Source: UBA5078 sp041175045 (GTDB taxonomy: Bacteria > Pseudomonadota > Gammaproteobacteria > Pseudomonadales > Pseudohongiellaceae). From it: a DNA stretch of 20,244 nt. This document shows, in pieces, positions 1 to 7,975 of this stretch. Position 1 is the stretch's first letter, and each line of letters opens with the position of its first letter. Below the pieces are notes generated by a model, which had not been told where the DNA came from, did not search any database, and saw nothing but the letters and a program-made list of their open reading frames with translations. Location: contig JBEDFR010000015.1 of the NCBI GenBank assembly GCA_041175045.1, positions 1 through 20,244 on the forward strand, given 5' to 3'. Position numbers and translations under genes: made by a program.

Positions 1-2
1 TG

Positions 3-623
3 CTGTACTACGGCTGGCGCACGGGCAGCCTGCCGCTGCGCGACCGGGCCCTGCGTCCCCTGCTGTTCAATGCCCTGATTGCCTTCGGCGTGCTGCTGGG
101 TTTTCTGCTGCTGACCCGCTTTCTCTCCACGCGCTACACCCTGCTGTTCTGCGTGTTGCTGCTGCCGCTGCTGCCCCTGGTGCTGGATGCCGCCATCGAA
201 CGCCTGCCCACGCAGCCACGCGCGCGGCTGCTGCGCGGCACGGCCCTGTTCCTGCTGCTGTTCTGCGCGGTGGACGCCCACATCAGCTTCGGGCGCTCCA
301 AGCACTCTCTGGAGCAGGCCAGCGCCTGGCTGCGCGAGCAGGCGGCCCCGGGGGCGGTGTTGCTGACCAACAGCAACTACGTGGCTTACTACAGCGGGAT
401 GGTGGCGGACTACGACAAGGTGTATCGCTACGTGGCGCCGTCGCTGGCCGACACAGCCGCACCCGGCACGCTGCTGGCCATGAGTCTGGACCGCGGCATG
501 CGGCAGTGGCTGGAACAGCGCGTCAATGCGGGCCAACTGGCGCAGCTGGCGGCATTCCCGCAGCGCGACGGCGCCCCGGACGGCCAGCCGGACTTCGCCA
601 TCTATCAGCGCCTCGCCCGCTGA
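3..623 (+). CDS. C-terminal part of a polytopic membrane protein, possibly a GT-C type glycosyltransferase (5' end outside window)
   Basis: The reading frame is open from the left edge, so the true start lies outside the window; an internal GTG at 90 is not a convincing start because the sequence upstream in the same frame is also membrane-like. The visible part has strongly hydrophobic stretches (ALIAFGVLLGFLLLTRF, YTLLFCVLLLPLLPLVL, RLLRGTALFLLLFCAV). A soluble tail of about 110 residues follows, containing SLEQASAWLREQAAPGAVLL and NSNYVAYYSG. A multi-span protein ending in such a soluble domain with an 'aaxWLrexxPpGavvxtn' stretch is common in ArnT/PMT-like GT-C enzymes and related uncharacterised membrane proteins. 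No catalytic region is visible, so the enzyme class is inference. The gene converges on the carbamoyltransferase gene with only 3 bp between the two stop codons. Confidence 0.75.
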   Translation: MYYGWRTGSLPLRDRALRPLLFNALIAFGVLLGFLLLTRFLSTRYTLLFCVLLLPLLPLVLDAAIERLPTQPRARLLRGTALFLLLFCAVDAHISFGRSKHSLEQASAWLREQAAPGAVLLTNSNYVAYYSGMVADYDKVYRYVAPSLADTAAPGTLLAMSLDRGMRQWLEQRVNAGQLAQLAAFPQRDGAPDGQPDFAIYQRLAR

Positions 624-626
624 GCC

Positions 627-2381
627 TCAGCGTTCCCAGTCCGGCTCCGGCCGCTTGGTCACCAGCACCCGCTGCATGATCAGGTATTCCAGATCCGAGC
701 CGAAGAACAGATTCAGCGCATCTTCCGGTGAACACACCAGGGCCTCGCCCGGGCGGTTCAGCGAGGTATTCAGCACGATACCGTGGCCGCTGATCTTCTC
801 GAACTCACGCAGCAGGCGATGGAAACGCGGATTACCGGCCCGGCTCACCACCTGCGCACGCGCCGTGCCGTCCTGATACACCAGTCCGGGCACGCGCGCC
901 TGCCACTGCGGCGTCACGTCGACACTCAGGCTCATGTAGTCGGCCGGGTGCGGCGTCTGCAGAAACTCCGGCGCCAGGGTGTCGAGCAGTGCCGGCGAGA
1001 ACGACCGCCAGCCCTCGCGGAACTTGATCTTGCGGTTGACGTCTTCGATCGCGCCAGGGAAGAAGGGATTGGCCAGGATGCTGCGATTGCCCAGCGCCCG
1101 CGGACCGAATTCCATGCGGTTCTGGAACCAGCCGACCAGTTTGCCCTCGCCCAGCAGTTGTGCCGCCCTGCGCGCCGGGTTCTGCAGAATCTCGATGACG
1201 GGCTTGTCGCGATGGCGCTCGCAGGCGCGCACACAGCGCTCGGTGGTGTAGCGCGGGCCGAGATAGGGGTTGCGTCGCGCCTGCACTGGCACCTTCTGCG
1301 CCGCCTGGGCGTAAGCCGCCGCGCCGATCGCCGTGCCGGCATCGCCGGGCGCCACGGGCACATAAAGTTCCTTCACCCAGGGCAGTGCCGCCAGATGCTG
1401 GTTGAGCTTGATGTTCATGGCGCCGGTGCCGGCGAATACCAGACGCCCGTTGCCCTTGATGATGTCGGCTAGATAATGCGCCACCAGGCGCACGGTGCAC
1501 TCTTCGTAGAGTTTCTGCACCCCGGCGGCATAGTGGACGTAAGGGTCCTGAATCAGTTCGCCGGCGCGGCGCGGGCCCAGCCACTCGATCAGCTTGCGGC
1601 TGTAGAAGTGACCGCGATTCTTGTACTTGAAGCGGCGCAAGCCGACGGTGGCAATCAACTGCGTGTTCACCTCGAAGCGCTTGCCATCGCATTGCACCAG
1701 CGGCGAGAGATCGTACTTGTCCGGGTCCCCATGGGCCGCCATGCCCATCACCTTGGCGTCACCATCGAGCATGTCGAAGCCGAGATAATCGGTGATGGCG
1801 CCGTACATGCCGGCCAGCGAATCCGGGTCGTGAAATTCCTTGATGCGCGTGATGCGGCCGTTCTCGCCGTAGCCGAGAAACATCGAGGCGTACTCGCCCT
1901 TCATGTCGATGGTAAGAATTGCCGTCCTGTCCATGAAGCCGCTCATGTAGTACGCACTGGCGGCATGGGCGAGTTGATGCTGGACGGGCACCAGTTTCAC
2001 CTTGTCCCAGGGGATGCGCAGCTCGTCCAGCAGCGAACGGATTTCCTGCAGGTGGCGGCGGTAACGGCGATTGCCGTTGAACAGCGCGTCCAGTGCACGG
2101 TCGGGGGCATACCAGTGCCGCTTGGCATAGTGCCAGCGTGCGCGGCTGAAGATCGAGATGGGCGCCCAGGGGATGGCCACGGTGTCAATATCGCGCGGCT
2201 TGATTTTCGCCGCCCGGATGCAGTAGCGCGCCGACTCGCGCGGCATGCAGCCCTTGGCATGCTTGCGGCGAACCAATCGTTCTTCTTCGACTGCTGCCAC
2301 CAGCTCGCCGTCCATGAACAGTGCGGCCGAGGCGTCATGACCGAGCGCGCCCCAGAGTCCCAGCGTAATGTGTGCCATCAT
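627..2381 (-). CDS. wapO: NodU/TobZ-family O-carbamoyltransferase, probably carbamoylating the LPS core heptose
   Basis: This 584-residue protein has the usual length of the family, which transfers carbamoyl from carbamoyl phosphate to a sugar hydroxyl through a carbamoyl-adenylate. The N-terminal Kae1-like domain shows HQLAH (residues 135-139) and an Asp at 159 in ILTIDMKGEYAS, matching the iron-binding histidines and Asp of TobZ. AGTGAMNIKLNQ (about 317-328) and APGDAGTAIGAA (about 344-355) follow. The C-terminal YrdC-like domain has FGPRALGNRSILANP, KFREGWRSFSP and IVLNTSLNRPGEALVCSPED. It is the last gene of the core operon, and its ATG overlaps the upstream TGA (ATGA). A second ATG directly follows; the AAAGGGG sequence upstream suits the second one better (4-nt spacing). 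In Pseudomonas aeruginosa the corresponding gene, WapO (PA5005), carbamoylates HepII. Family assignment is firm; the substrate is inferred from context. Confidence 0.92.
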   Translation of the reverse strand: MMAHITLGLWGALGHDASAALFMDGELVAAVEEERLVRRKHAKGCMPRESARYCIRAAKIKPRDIDTVAIPWAPISIFSRARWHYAKRHWYAPDRALDALFNGNRRYRRHLQEIRSLLDELRIPWDKVKLVPVQHQLAHAASAYYMSGFMDRTAILTIDMKGEYASMFLGYGENGRITRIKEFHDPDSLAGMYGAITDYLGFDMLDGDAKVMGMAAHGDPDKYDLSPLVQCDGKRFEVNTQLIATVGLRRFKYKNRGHFYSRKLIEWLGPRRAGELIQDPYVHYAAGVQKLYEECTVRLVAHYLADIIKGNGRLVFAGTGAMNIKLNQHLAALPWVKELYVPVAPGDAGTAIGAAAYAQAAQKVPVQARRNPYLGPRYTTERCVRACERHRDKPVIEILQNPARRAAQLLGEGKLVGWFQNRMEFGPRALGNRSILANPFFPGAIEDVNRKIKFREGWRSFSPALLDTLAPEFLQTPHPADYMSLSVDVTPQWQARVPGLVYQDGTARAQVVSRAGNPRFHRLLREFEKISGHGIVLNTSLNRPGEALVCSPEDALNLFFGSDLEYLIMQRVLVTKRPEPDWER

Positions 2382-3880
2382 GCCCCTTTGTCTTGCGACT
2401 GTATGTCGTGTTCGGTGTCCTGCAGCATTTCACTGAGCATCGCCTGCACCGCCTTGTGTTGCGGCGTGCCGGGCGTGAAGTTGCGCGCGAAGCGTGCGAT
2501 GTCGCTCTCGCTGGCACGACGCAAGCGCCGCGCGTCACTCTCGTGGCGCATGGCGTCCAGGTCCAGCACCTGCAACGCGCCGTCGGCCAGCAGAAAATTC
2601 GTGAGCTTGGTGTCGCCGTGCACGATGCCGTAGGCCCGCAGCGCACTGAACAGCGTGCGGCACTGCCCGAGCAGTGCCTGCCACTGCGGCGTGTCGACAG
2701 GCGTCTGCAGCAGCAGCGTCTGCACCTCCTCGCCCGCCACGTGCTCAGTGACGTACCAGGCCTCGCGGCGCAGCGGACCCCAGCGCCGTTCGAGCAGCAA
2801 CAGCGGCGCCGGCGTGGCAATGCCCAGCAACTCCAGCATGTGAGCATTGCGCCAGCTGCGCGCCGCGCGCGTGGGCATGAACAAGCGTTTCACGACATGC
2901 CACCAGGTCTTGAGGTTGTAGCGCTTGACGACGACAGCTCGGCCGTCGATCCGCAGCTGCACCACCGTGGAGGAATTGCCGTCCTTGAGCATCACGCCAC
3001 CGGCCATCGCCGCATCCGGGTCGGCGATGAAGCGCTGCCAGCCTGGCGTGGACAGTTCGCGCCGGCGTACCAGAAAGTGTCCGACATCCTGCTCGCACAC
3101 ATTCGCACTGGTCTCGCGGAACAGCTTCTGCCACACCAGCTTGAGTCGCGCCATGCGCTTCTTGTGCAGCAGCGCGGTGAGCACACTGGCATCGGCACTG
3201 ATCTGGGCACCGGGGCGCAGGGCACGGTAATGCTCGTAGAGTGCCGGCACCACGGGATCATTGCTCAGAGGGAACTGGGCGAAGAACAGGGCCAGATTGC
3301 GCAGGGAGTTCACATTGTCGACACCCTCGGCATCGCCGGCGTGCTGTTCCAGCGCGGCCGCATCCAGCAGGGCCAGCGCATTGCCCTGCAGCAGAAAATT
3401 GTCCAGATGCATGTCCTTCTGCAGCAGACCGTGGGCATGACAGCGCGCGATCAGCGTCACTACATCGCACAACAGTGCCTTGCGGCCGGGTTCGTCACTG
3501 CTGTCCCAGCGCTCGCGCACGCTGTCGCTTTCGGCCAGATACTCCAGCAGTACGAAGCCGCTCTCGCCATCCAGACACTGCCCCGAGCCCAGCAGGGCCG
3601 GCGTGGGCAGACCGGCATCAAGCAGCAGACCGATGCCCTCGACCTCGCGCTGCACATGCTGCTCCCAGCGGCTGCGGGCAATGAAGATCTTCACCACGGC
3701 CAGATCGTCCTTCCAGCGCGCCAGGGCCACAACACGCTTGCCCGGCAGCACGCGGAAGGTCTGCAGCAGAACGAGCGTGTCCACCTTCTCGGGTGTTTCC
3801 GCAAGACAGACTTCCAGTGTGGCCGGCAGCGCCAGCTCCCGCCCCTGGGCAAACAGATCATGGGTGTCGAGACTGTTCAT
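2378..3880 (-). CDS. Tandem two-domain LPS-kinase-like (InaA/WaaP superfamily) protein
   Basis: This 500-residue protein contains two consecutive small-molecule kinase folds. Domain 1 has Lys64 (AVVKIF), QKDMHLDNF with Asp156 and Asn161, and LALLDAAAL with Asp173. Domain 2 has Lys319 (AVVVKRYN), GIVHGDTKLTNF with Asp423 and Asn428, and LQVLDLDAM with Asp440/442. Both halves therefore keep the ATP-lysine, catalytic-loop Asp and Asn, and metal-binding Asp of protein-kinase-like folds, so neither is obviously a pseudokinase. It lies 12 bp downstream of waaP and overlaps the carbamoyltransferase by 4 bp. Pseudomonas carries several kinase-like genes (wapP, wapQ and others) between waaP and wapO. 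This protein may be the counterpart of one of them or of a fused pair; I cannot decide which. A role in core-sugar phosphorylation is inferred. Confidence 0.85.
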   Translation of the reverse strand: MNSLDTHDLFAQGRELALPATLEVCLAETPEKVDTLVLLQTFRVLPGKRVVALARWKDDLAVVKIFIARSRWEQHVQREVEGIGLLLDAGLPTPALLGSGQCLDGESGFVLLEYLAESDSVRERWDSSDEPGRKALLCDVVTLIARCHAHGLLQKDMHLDNFLLQGNALALLDAAALEQHAGDAEGVDNVNSLRNLALFFAQFPLSNDPVVPALYEHYRALRPGAQISADASVLTALLHKKRMARLKLVWQKLFRETSANVCEQDVGHFLVRRRELSTPGWQRFIADPDAAMAGGVMLKDGNSSTVVQLRIDGRAVVVKRYNLKTWWHVVKRLFMPTRAARSWRNAHMLELLGIATPAPLLLLERRWGPLRREAWYVTEHVAGEEVQTLLLQTPVDTPQWQALLGQCRTLFSALRAYGIVHGDTKLTNFLLADGALQVLDLDAMRHESDARRLRRASESDIARFARNFTPGTPQHKAVQAMLSEMLQDTEHDIQSQDKGA

Positions 3881-3892
3881 GGCCTGGGCATC

Positions 3893-4687
3893 TCAGTGAT
3901 TGATCCTGCTGTCCAGCTGCAGCGCCTTGCGCTGCACCTCGTTCCAGAATGAGGCCTGCTCGCGCAGCGCGTCACGCACCGGACGGCCGGAGTACACGCG
4001 CACGAAGCGCAGGAAATCCTGCCGGTTCAGCCCGATGTGCAGGGCCGAGAAATACAGACCCGCCATATCCTTGACGATCCAGCGGCGCGGCAGCGCTGCA
4101 TCGATCAGCGCACGATGCAGGTCGATCAACGAGAGCGTCGGTGCGGCGCCTGCCTCGAACCGTGCAGCATCGTGCAGCAGGAAATGACAGAGGTAGTAGT
4201 CACGATGGCAGATGCCGTGTTCGTGCAGTTGACGACTGATGCGGGCCAGCGCTTCGATGAGCTGCCACTTGCGCGCCAACGGCGGACGCTGCTGCGGCCA
4301 GCGTGCGCAATAGTCCTCCAGGCTGATGGTATCTTCCAGCGCCTCGGTGACGATGAAGGAGAGCCGGCGCGCCGGGTTCCAGCCGCGCTCGCCATAGGCC
4401 ACCGCCGTCATGCTGGCCACACCGAGTTCGCGCAGGCGCTGGATTGCCTGCCATTCATTGCGCGCGCCCAGAATCGGCAGCCGCAGGCTCAGCAGATTCT
4501 TCAGGATCTCGCCCCAGCCCACGCCCAGATGGATCTTGGCGAAATAGGCGCGGCCGTTCAGCTCGAAGCGCAGCGTGCGGCGGCTTTCCACCTGGCGGTA
4601 GAGCACACCCTGCAGAGCCTGCACGGCAAGAAATGGGTCCTGGCCCTGCCACGCGCGGGCGAAGTCCTCGCGCAGATAAAGGGTCAT
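3893..4687 (-). CDS. waaP: LPS core heptose I kinase WaaP (RfaP)
   Basis: The product phosphorylates heptose I of the LPS inner core on the cytoplasmic face, adding negative charge that binds divalent cations and stabilises the outer membrane. At 264 residues it has the family's usual length. It shows Lys51 in AYFAKIHLG, LGARNEWQAIQRLRELGV (about 73-90), VAYGERGWNPA, the catalytic loop GICHRDYYLCHFLL with Asp163, and LSLIDLHRA with Asp189 as the metal-binding Asp. The HRDYYLCHF motif is diagnostic of WaaP. Its ATG overlaps the waaG stop codon (ATGA), and a second kinase-like gene follows after 12 bp. WaaP is essential in Pseudomonas aeruginosa. Assignment is firm. Confidence 0.96.
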   Translation of the reverse strand: MTLYLREDFARAWQGQDPFLAVQALQGVLYRQVESRRTLRFELNGRAYFAKIHLGVGWGEILKNLLSLRLPILGARNEWQAIQRLRELGVASMTAVAYGERGWNPARRLSFIVTEALEDTISLEDYCARWPQQRPPLARKWQLIEALARISRQLHEHGICHRDYYLCHFLLHDAARFEAGAAPTLSLIDLHRALIDAALPRRWIVKDMAGLYFSALHIGLNRQDFLRFVRVYSGRPVRDALREQASFWNEVQRKALQLDSRINH

Positions 4688-5829
4688 GCGGCACCTCGCC
4701 CGGCAGTGCGCGCCTGCGCGACCTGCTCGATCATCTGCGCCACCCGCTGCGGCATGCTGTACAGATCCTCGCGGCGCCCGTAGTCAATGCCGCTGCGCTG
4801 CCACAGCACGCGCTCGCTGCTGGTGAGCATGTGCAGCAGTCGGCCATTGAGATCGTCCTGACTGAACGGTGACTCGCAGACCTGTCCCGCACCGGAGTTC
4901 AACACATGGAATGCGTAGCCACAGGTGTCGGTGGTGAGCACCGGCAGCCCTGCCACCACTGCTTCGAGCAGCACATAGCCAGCACTCTCGCTGTAGGCCG
5001 GATGCAGCAGCAGATCGGCACCGAGCAGGAAGCGCGGCACGTCGTCGCGCCCGCTCAGGAACACGCACTGCGCCAGCAGGCCCAGCGTGCGGGCCATGCG
5101 CTGAAAGCGCTCGGGCTTGTCCTGGCCCACGAGGAAATAGCGCACGCGCTTGCGCACGGCCGGGGGCAGCGAGGCGAGTGCGCGCAGCGAGCGATCCACC
5201 CCCTTCACCACGAAGCCGGAGCCGATCTGCAGCACGGCCAGATGCCCGGCATCCAGGCCGAACTCGGCACGCCATTGTGCCCGGATCTGCGCGGCGTTCT
5301 CCGGCGCCTGACGATCCCGGGCAATGCCGGGCGGAATATCGTGCAGGCGCGCGCCGCACTGCGGGTAGTGCCGCAGGAACTGCTGGCGCTGCAGGGGCGA
5401 GAGCAGCAGGGCACGGGTCTGCGCATCGGCGCCGAACACGGCCTGCTCGAAGCGCAGAAAATGCCGGTAGCGCGGGGTGAAGCGGTAATAGAAGGCTCGT
5501 TCCTTCAAGGCACGCTCGGCGAAGCATGGGTCAGCGGCGAAATAGACGTCCAGCCCCGGCATCTTGTTGAAACCGATGACGGCGTCCACGGGGGCCTGCA
5601 GCAACTGCGCCTGCACGGACTTCACGAAACGCTCATAGCGCGCGTGGTTGCGCCAGGCACGGATGTCCAGCAGGTGCACCCGCAGGGCGAGGGGGATCTC
5701 GCCCTCCCATTTCATGGTGTAGACGTCGATCTCGTGGCCACGCTCGGCACAGGCCAGGGCCACGCGCAGCAAATCACGCTGTTGCCCGCCATAGGGAAAA
5801 TAGCCGTAGATGACGAAGGCCAGCTTCAT
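4684..5829 (-). CDS. waaG: LPS core glycosyltransferase WaaG (RfaG), GT4 family
   Basis: The product is a retaining GT-B fold glycosyltransferase that adds the first outer-core hexose to heptose II (glucose in E. coli, galactosamine in Pseudomonas); the donor sugar cannot be read from this sequence. It has 381 residues, close to E. coli WaaG. Visible signatures are FVIYGYFPYGGQQRD at the N-terminus, GFNKMPGLDVYFAADPCF (about 86-103), the nucleotide-binding GSGFVVKGVDRS (about 203-214), and the EX7E motif in HPAYSESAGYVLLEAV (Glu281 and Glu289). LTTDTCGYA follows, as is typical of WaaG. It overlaps waaC upstream and waaP downstream by 4 bp each (ATGA), indicating translational coupling. Confidence 0.96.
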   Translation of the reverse strand: MKLAFVIYGYFPYGGQQRDLLRVALACAERGHEIDVYTMKWEGEIPLALRVHLLDIRAWRNHARYERFVKSVQAQLLQAPVDAVIGFNKMPGLDVYFAADPCFAERALKERAFYYRFTPRYRHFLRFEQAVFGADAQTRALLLSPLQRQQFLRHYPQCGARLHDIPPGIARDRQAPENAAQIRAQWRAEFGLDAGHLAVLQIGSGFVVKGVDRSLRALASLPPAVRKRVRYFLVGQDKPERFQRMARTLGLLAQCVFLSGRDDVPRFLLGADLLLHPAYSESAGYVLLEAVVAGLPVLTTDTCGYAFHVLNSGAGQVCESPFSQDDLNGRLLHMLTSSERVLWQRSGIDYGRREDLYSMPQRVAQMIEQVAQARTAGRGAA

Positions 5830-6893
5830 GGCCGCACCTTCACGGCCGCGGCATTCTGCGCGATCAGGGCCTGCAGCGCGGCGAACACGGCGGCGGGCGG
5901 TTGACTGCTGTAACAGGCCGGTTCGACACCCAGCTCAGGGCCGCTGTAGCGACACTGCTTGCTCATGCAGGGCGCGCAGGCCAGCGTGGAGGCAAGATGC
6001 AGCTGAGCGCGGCCGAAGGTGCCTGACAGCCCCGGATTGGTAGGACCATAGAGCGACACCGTGGGCGTGGCAAGAGCCGCCGCCAGATGGCCGAGTCCGG
6101 TGTCTACGGCCACCACGCCGTCCGCCAGCGCAATGTGCCGGGCCAGCCCCGTGAGGCTCTGACGCTCCAGCACACTCACGCCGGGCAGGTCCTGGGCAAT
6201 CTGGTGCGCGCGCTGCTGCTCGGCAGGGCTGCCCCAGGGCAGACGCACGCTGTAACCGGCCCGGGTGACCAGCCGGGCCAGTTCCTGCCAATACGGCAGT
6301 GGCCAGTGCTTGGTGGGCCAGGTGGTGCCATGCAGGAAAAGCAGCACACCCCTGGGCGTGTCGTTGGGCTGCAGGTCCAGACGCCGCAGGTCCAGACCAT
6401 AGTCAACCTGTGAGGGTTCGCTGGTGACAATGCTGTAGTTGAGAGCCCGCGAGAACAGTTCGCGCACGCGCAGGACTGCATGCTGATCCGTCGGCACCGA
6501 GTAGACCTTGTTGTAGAACAGCGTGGCCAGGGGCTCGCGTGCCGTGCTGTCGCTCAAGCCCACGGTGAGGCCGCGGGCGAGGCGGCTGATGATGCCGCTC
6601 TTGATCAGGCCCTGGGCGTCGATCACCACATCGTAATGCTCCTGCTTGAGATTGCGGCGAAAGGCTGCGAACTCGCCACTGCGCAGGGCAGCTGGCACGT
6701 TGTGACGCCAGCGCCGCAGGGCGACGGGAATCACGCGTTCCACCGCCGGATGCCAGGTCGGCACTTCCGCGAAACTTTCCTCCACCACCCAGTCGAAGCG
6801 CAGGCGGCGGTCGGCATGCCAGGCGTCGGTCACGGCGGGCAGGGTATGGATGATGTCTCCCAGGGAGGAGACCTTGACGATCAGGACGCGCAA
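5826..6893 (-). CDS. waaC: ADP-heptose:LPS heptosyltransferase I WaaC (RfaC), GT9
   Basis: WaaC adds the first L-glycero-D-manno-heptose to Kdo in the inner core. The 355-residue product begins MRVLIVKVSSLGDIIHTLPA, nearly identical in pattern to E. coli WaaC (MRVLIVKTSSMGD), with the catalytic Asp13. The ADP-heptose-binding region shows HGTTWPTKHWP (about 188-198, with TT and Lys195) and VAVDTGLGHLAAAL (Asp264), then SLYGPTNPGLSG. The initiation codon at this conserved position is TTG (6893-6891). No ATG or GTG fits better, and the gene overlaps the end of waaF by 13 bp, so reinitiation or coupling probably drives its translation. A conserved CxxC-like cysteine cluster (LACAPCMSKQC) lies near the C-terminus. 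Confidence 0.95.
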   Translation of the reverse strand: MRVLIVKVSSLGDIIHTLPAVTDAWHADRRLRFDWVVEESFAEVPTWHPAVERVIPVALRRWRHNVPAALRSGEFAAFRRNLKQEHYDVVIDAQGLIKSGIISRLARGLTVGLSDSTAREPLATLFYNKVYSVPTDQHAVLRVRELFSRALNYSIVTSEPSQVDYGLDLRRLDLQPNDTPRGVLLFLHGTTWPTKHWPLPYWQELARLVTRAGYSVRLPWGSPAEQQRAHQIAQDLPGVSVLERQSLTGLARHIALADGVVAVDTGLGHLAAALATPTVSLYGPTNPGLSGTFGRAQLHLASTLACAPCMSKQCRYSGPELGVEPACYSSQPPAAVFAALQALIAQNAAAVKVRP

Positions 6894-7975
6894 GTTGCGT
6901 TGGGCTCCCCGGCAGAGGTGACTGGAGTGGTGCTGGCGGCGGCCACGACCTGTTCCAGCGCGCTCAGCGCCAGGGTGGGCGAGAGGTCCACGAGACAGCG
7001 TTTGTGCTGCAGCGGGCAGGTGCGTTTGAAACAGGGGCGGCAGGCCAGGTCGATGGCCAGCAATTGTACGTTATCCGCCAGGGGCGGCGTAAAGTCGGCC
7101 GAGGTCGAGCCGTACAGCGCCACGATCGGGCGGCCAAGGGCGGCGGCGATGTGCATCAGGCCGGAATCATTGCTCAGCACGGCGGTGGCCAGCGCCATCA
7201 CATCGATGGCCTGGGCCAGCGAGGTACGCCCGGTGAGGTCATGCCAGTGCGCCTGGGCGGCATCCGGCAGCAGCGCGCGGATGTGCGCCGCCACGGCGGC
7301 ATCCTTTGCCGAGCCCAGGGTCCAGACCTGCCAGCCGGCCGCGATGCGCTGGGCACAGACGGCGGCATAGTGCTCGGCGGGCCACTGTTTGGCATCGCCG
7401 AACTCGGCGCCGGGGCAGATCACCAGCACCGGCCGCTCCTGGCTCAGCCCGAGCGCGTGCAGTGCGGCGGCGACATCCTGCGCCCGCGTCACCAGCTGCG
7501 GTCGCGGCAGCGGCTCGGGCAAGGGCGCGCCGGCCGCACGCCCCAGTGCCACGAAGCGCTGCACCATCAGCGGCAGGGCCTGGCGGTCCAGATCGCGCAC
7601 ATCGTTGAGCAGCAGGCCGCGCGCCTCGCCGCGCCAGCCAGTGCGCCGCGCAGCGCGCACGAACAGGGTGAGCAACGCGGACTTGAAGGAATTGGGCAGC
7701 ACGATCGCCTGCTCGTAGCCCTGCTTGCGCAGCGAATGCCCAAGGCGATAGCGTCCGGCGAGATTCAGTTCGCCGTGCTGGAATGGCAGGTCAATGGCGC
7801 GCCGCACCTGGGGCATGCGTTCCAGCAGCGGTCGACTCCAGGCCGGCGCCAGCACGTCGATGGCCAGCTCGGTGCCGGCGGCGCGGGCGTCCTGCTGCAG
7901 ACTGATGAACAGCGCCTGGGCCATCACCATGTCGCCCACCCAGGAAGGGCCCACAATCAGAATGCGACGACTCAT
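6881..7975 (-). CDS. waaF: ADP-heptose:LPS heptosyltransferase II WaaF (RfaF), GT9
   Basis: WaaF adds the second heptose to heptose I of the inner core. The 364-residue product starts MSRRILIVGPSWVGDMVMAQ, with the GT9 catalytic Asp at residue 15. It contains LVICPGAEFGDAKQWP, the family's typical nucleotide-sugar contact segment, and LSNDSGLMHIAAALGRPIVALYGSTS near the C-terminal Rossmann fold, followed by a cysteine-bearing CRPCFKRTCPLQHKRC segment. GPSWVGDMVM and the WPAEHYA pattern separate WaaF from WaaC. Its ATG overlaps the glnE stop codon (ATGA), and it overlaps waaC by 13 bp. In Pseudomonas an ilvE gene lies between glnE and waaF; here it is absent. Confidence 0.96.
   Translation of the reverse strand: MSRRILIVGPSWVGDMVMAQALFISLQQDARAAGTELAIDVLAPAWSRPLLERMPQVRRAIDLPFQHGELNLAGRYRLGHSLRKQGYEQAIVLPNSFKSALLTLFVRAARRTGWRGEARGLLLNDVRDLDRQALPLMVQRFVALGRAAGAPLPEPLPRPQLVTRAQDVAAALHALGLSQERPVLVICPGAEFGDAKQWPAEHYAAVCAQRIAAGWQVWTLGSAKDAAVAAHIRALLPDAAQAHWHDLTGRTSLAQAIDVMALATAVLSNDSGLMHIAAALGRPIVALYGSTSADFTPPLADNVQLLAIDLACRPCFKRTCPLQHKRCLVDLSPTLALSALEQVVAAASTTPVTSAGEPNATCAS

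Noticed and set aside
2372..3952. Plus-strand open frame of 526 codons opposite the tandem kinase gene
   Set aside because: It is rich in Gln, His and Arg with no domain signature, while the minus strand shows two kinase active sites.
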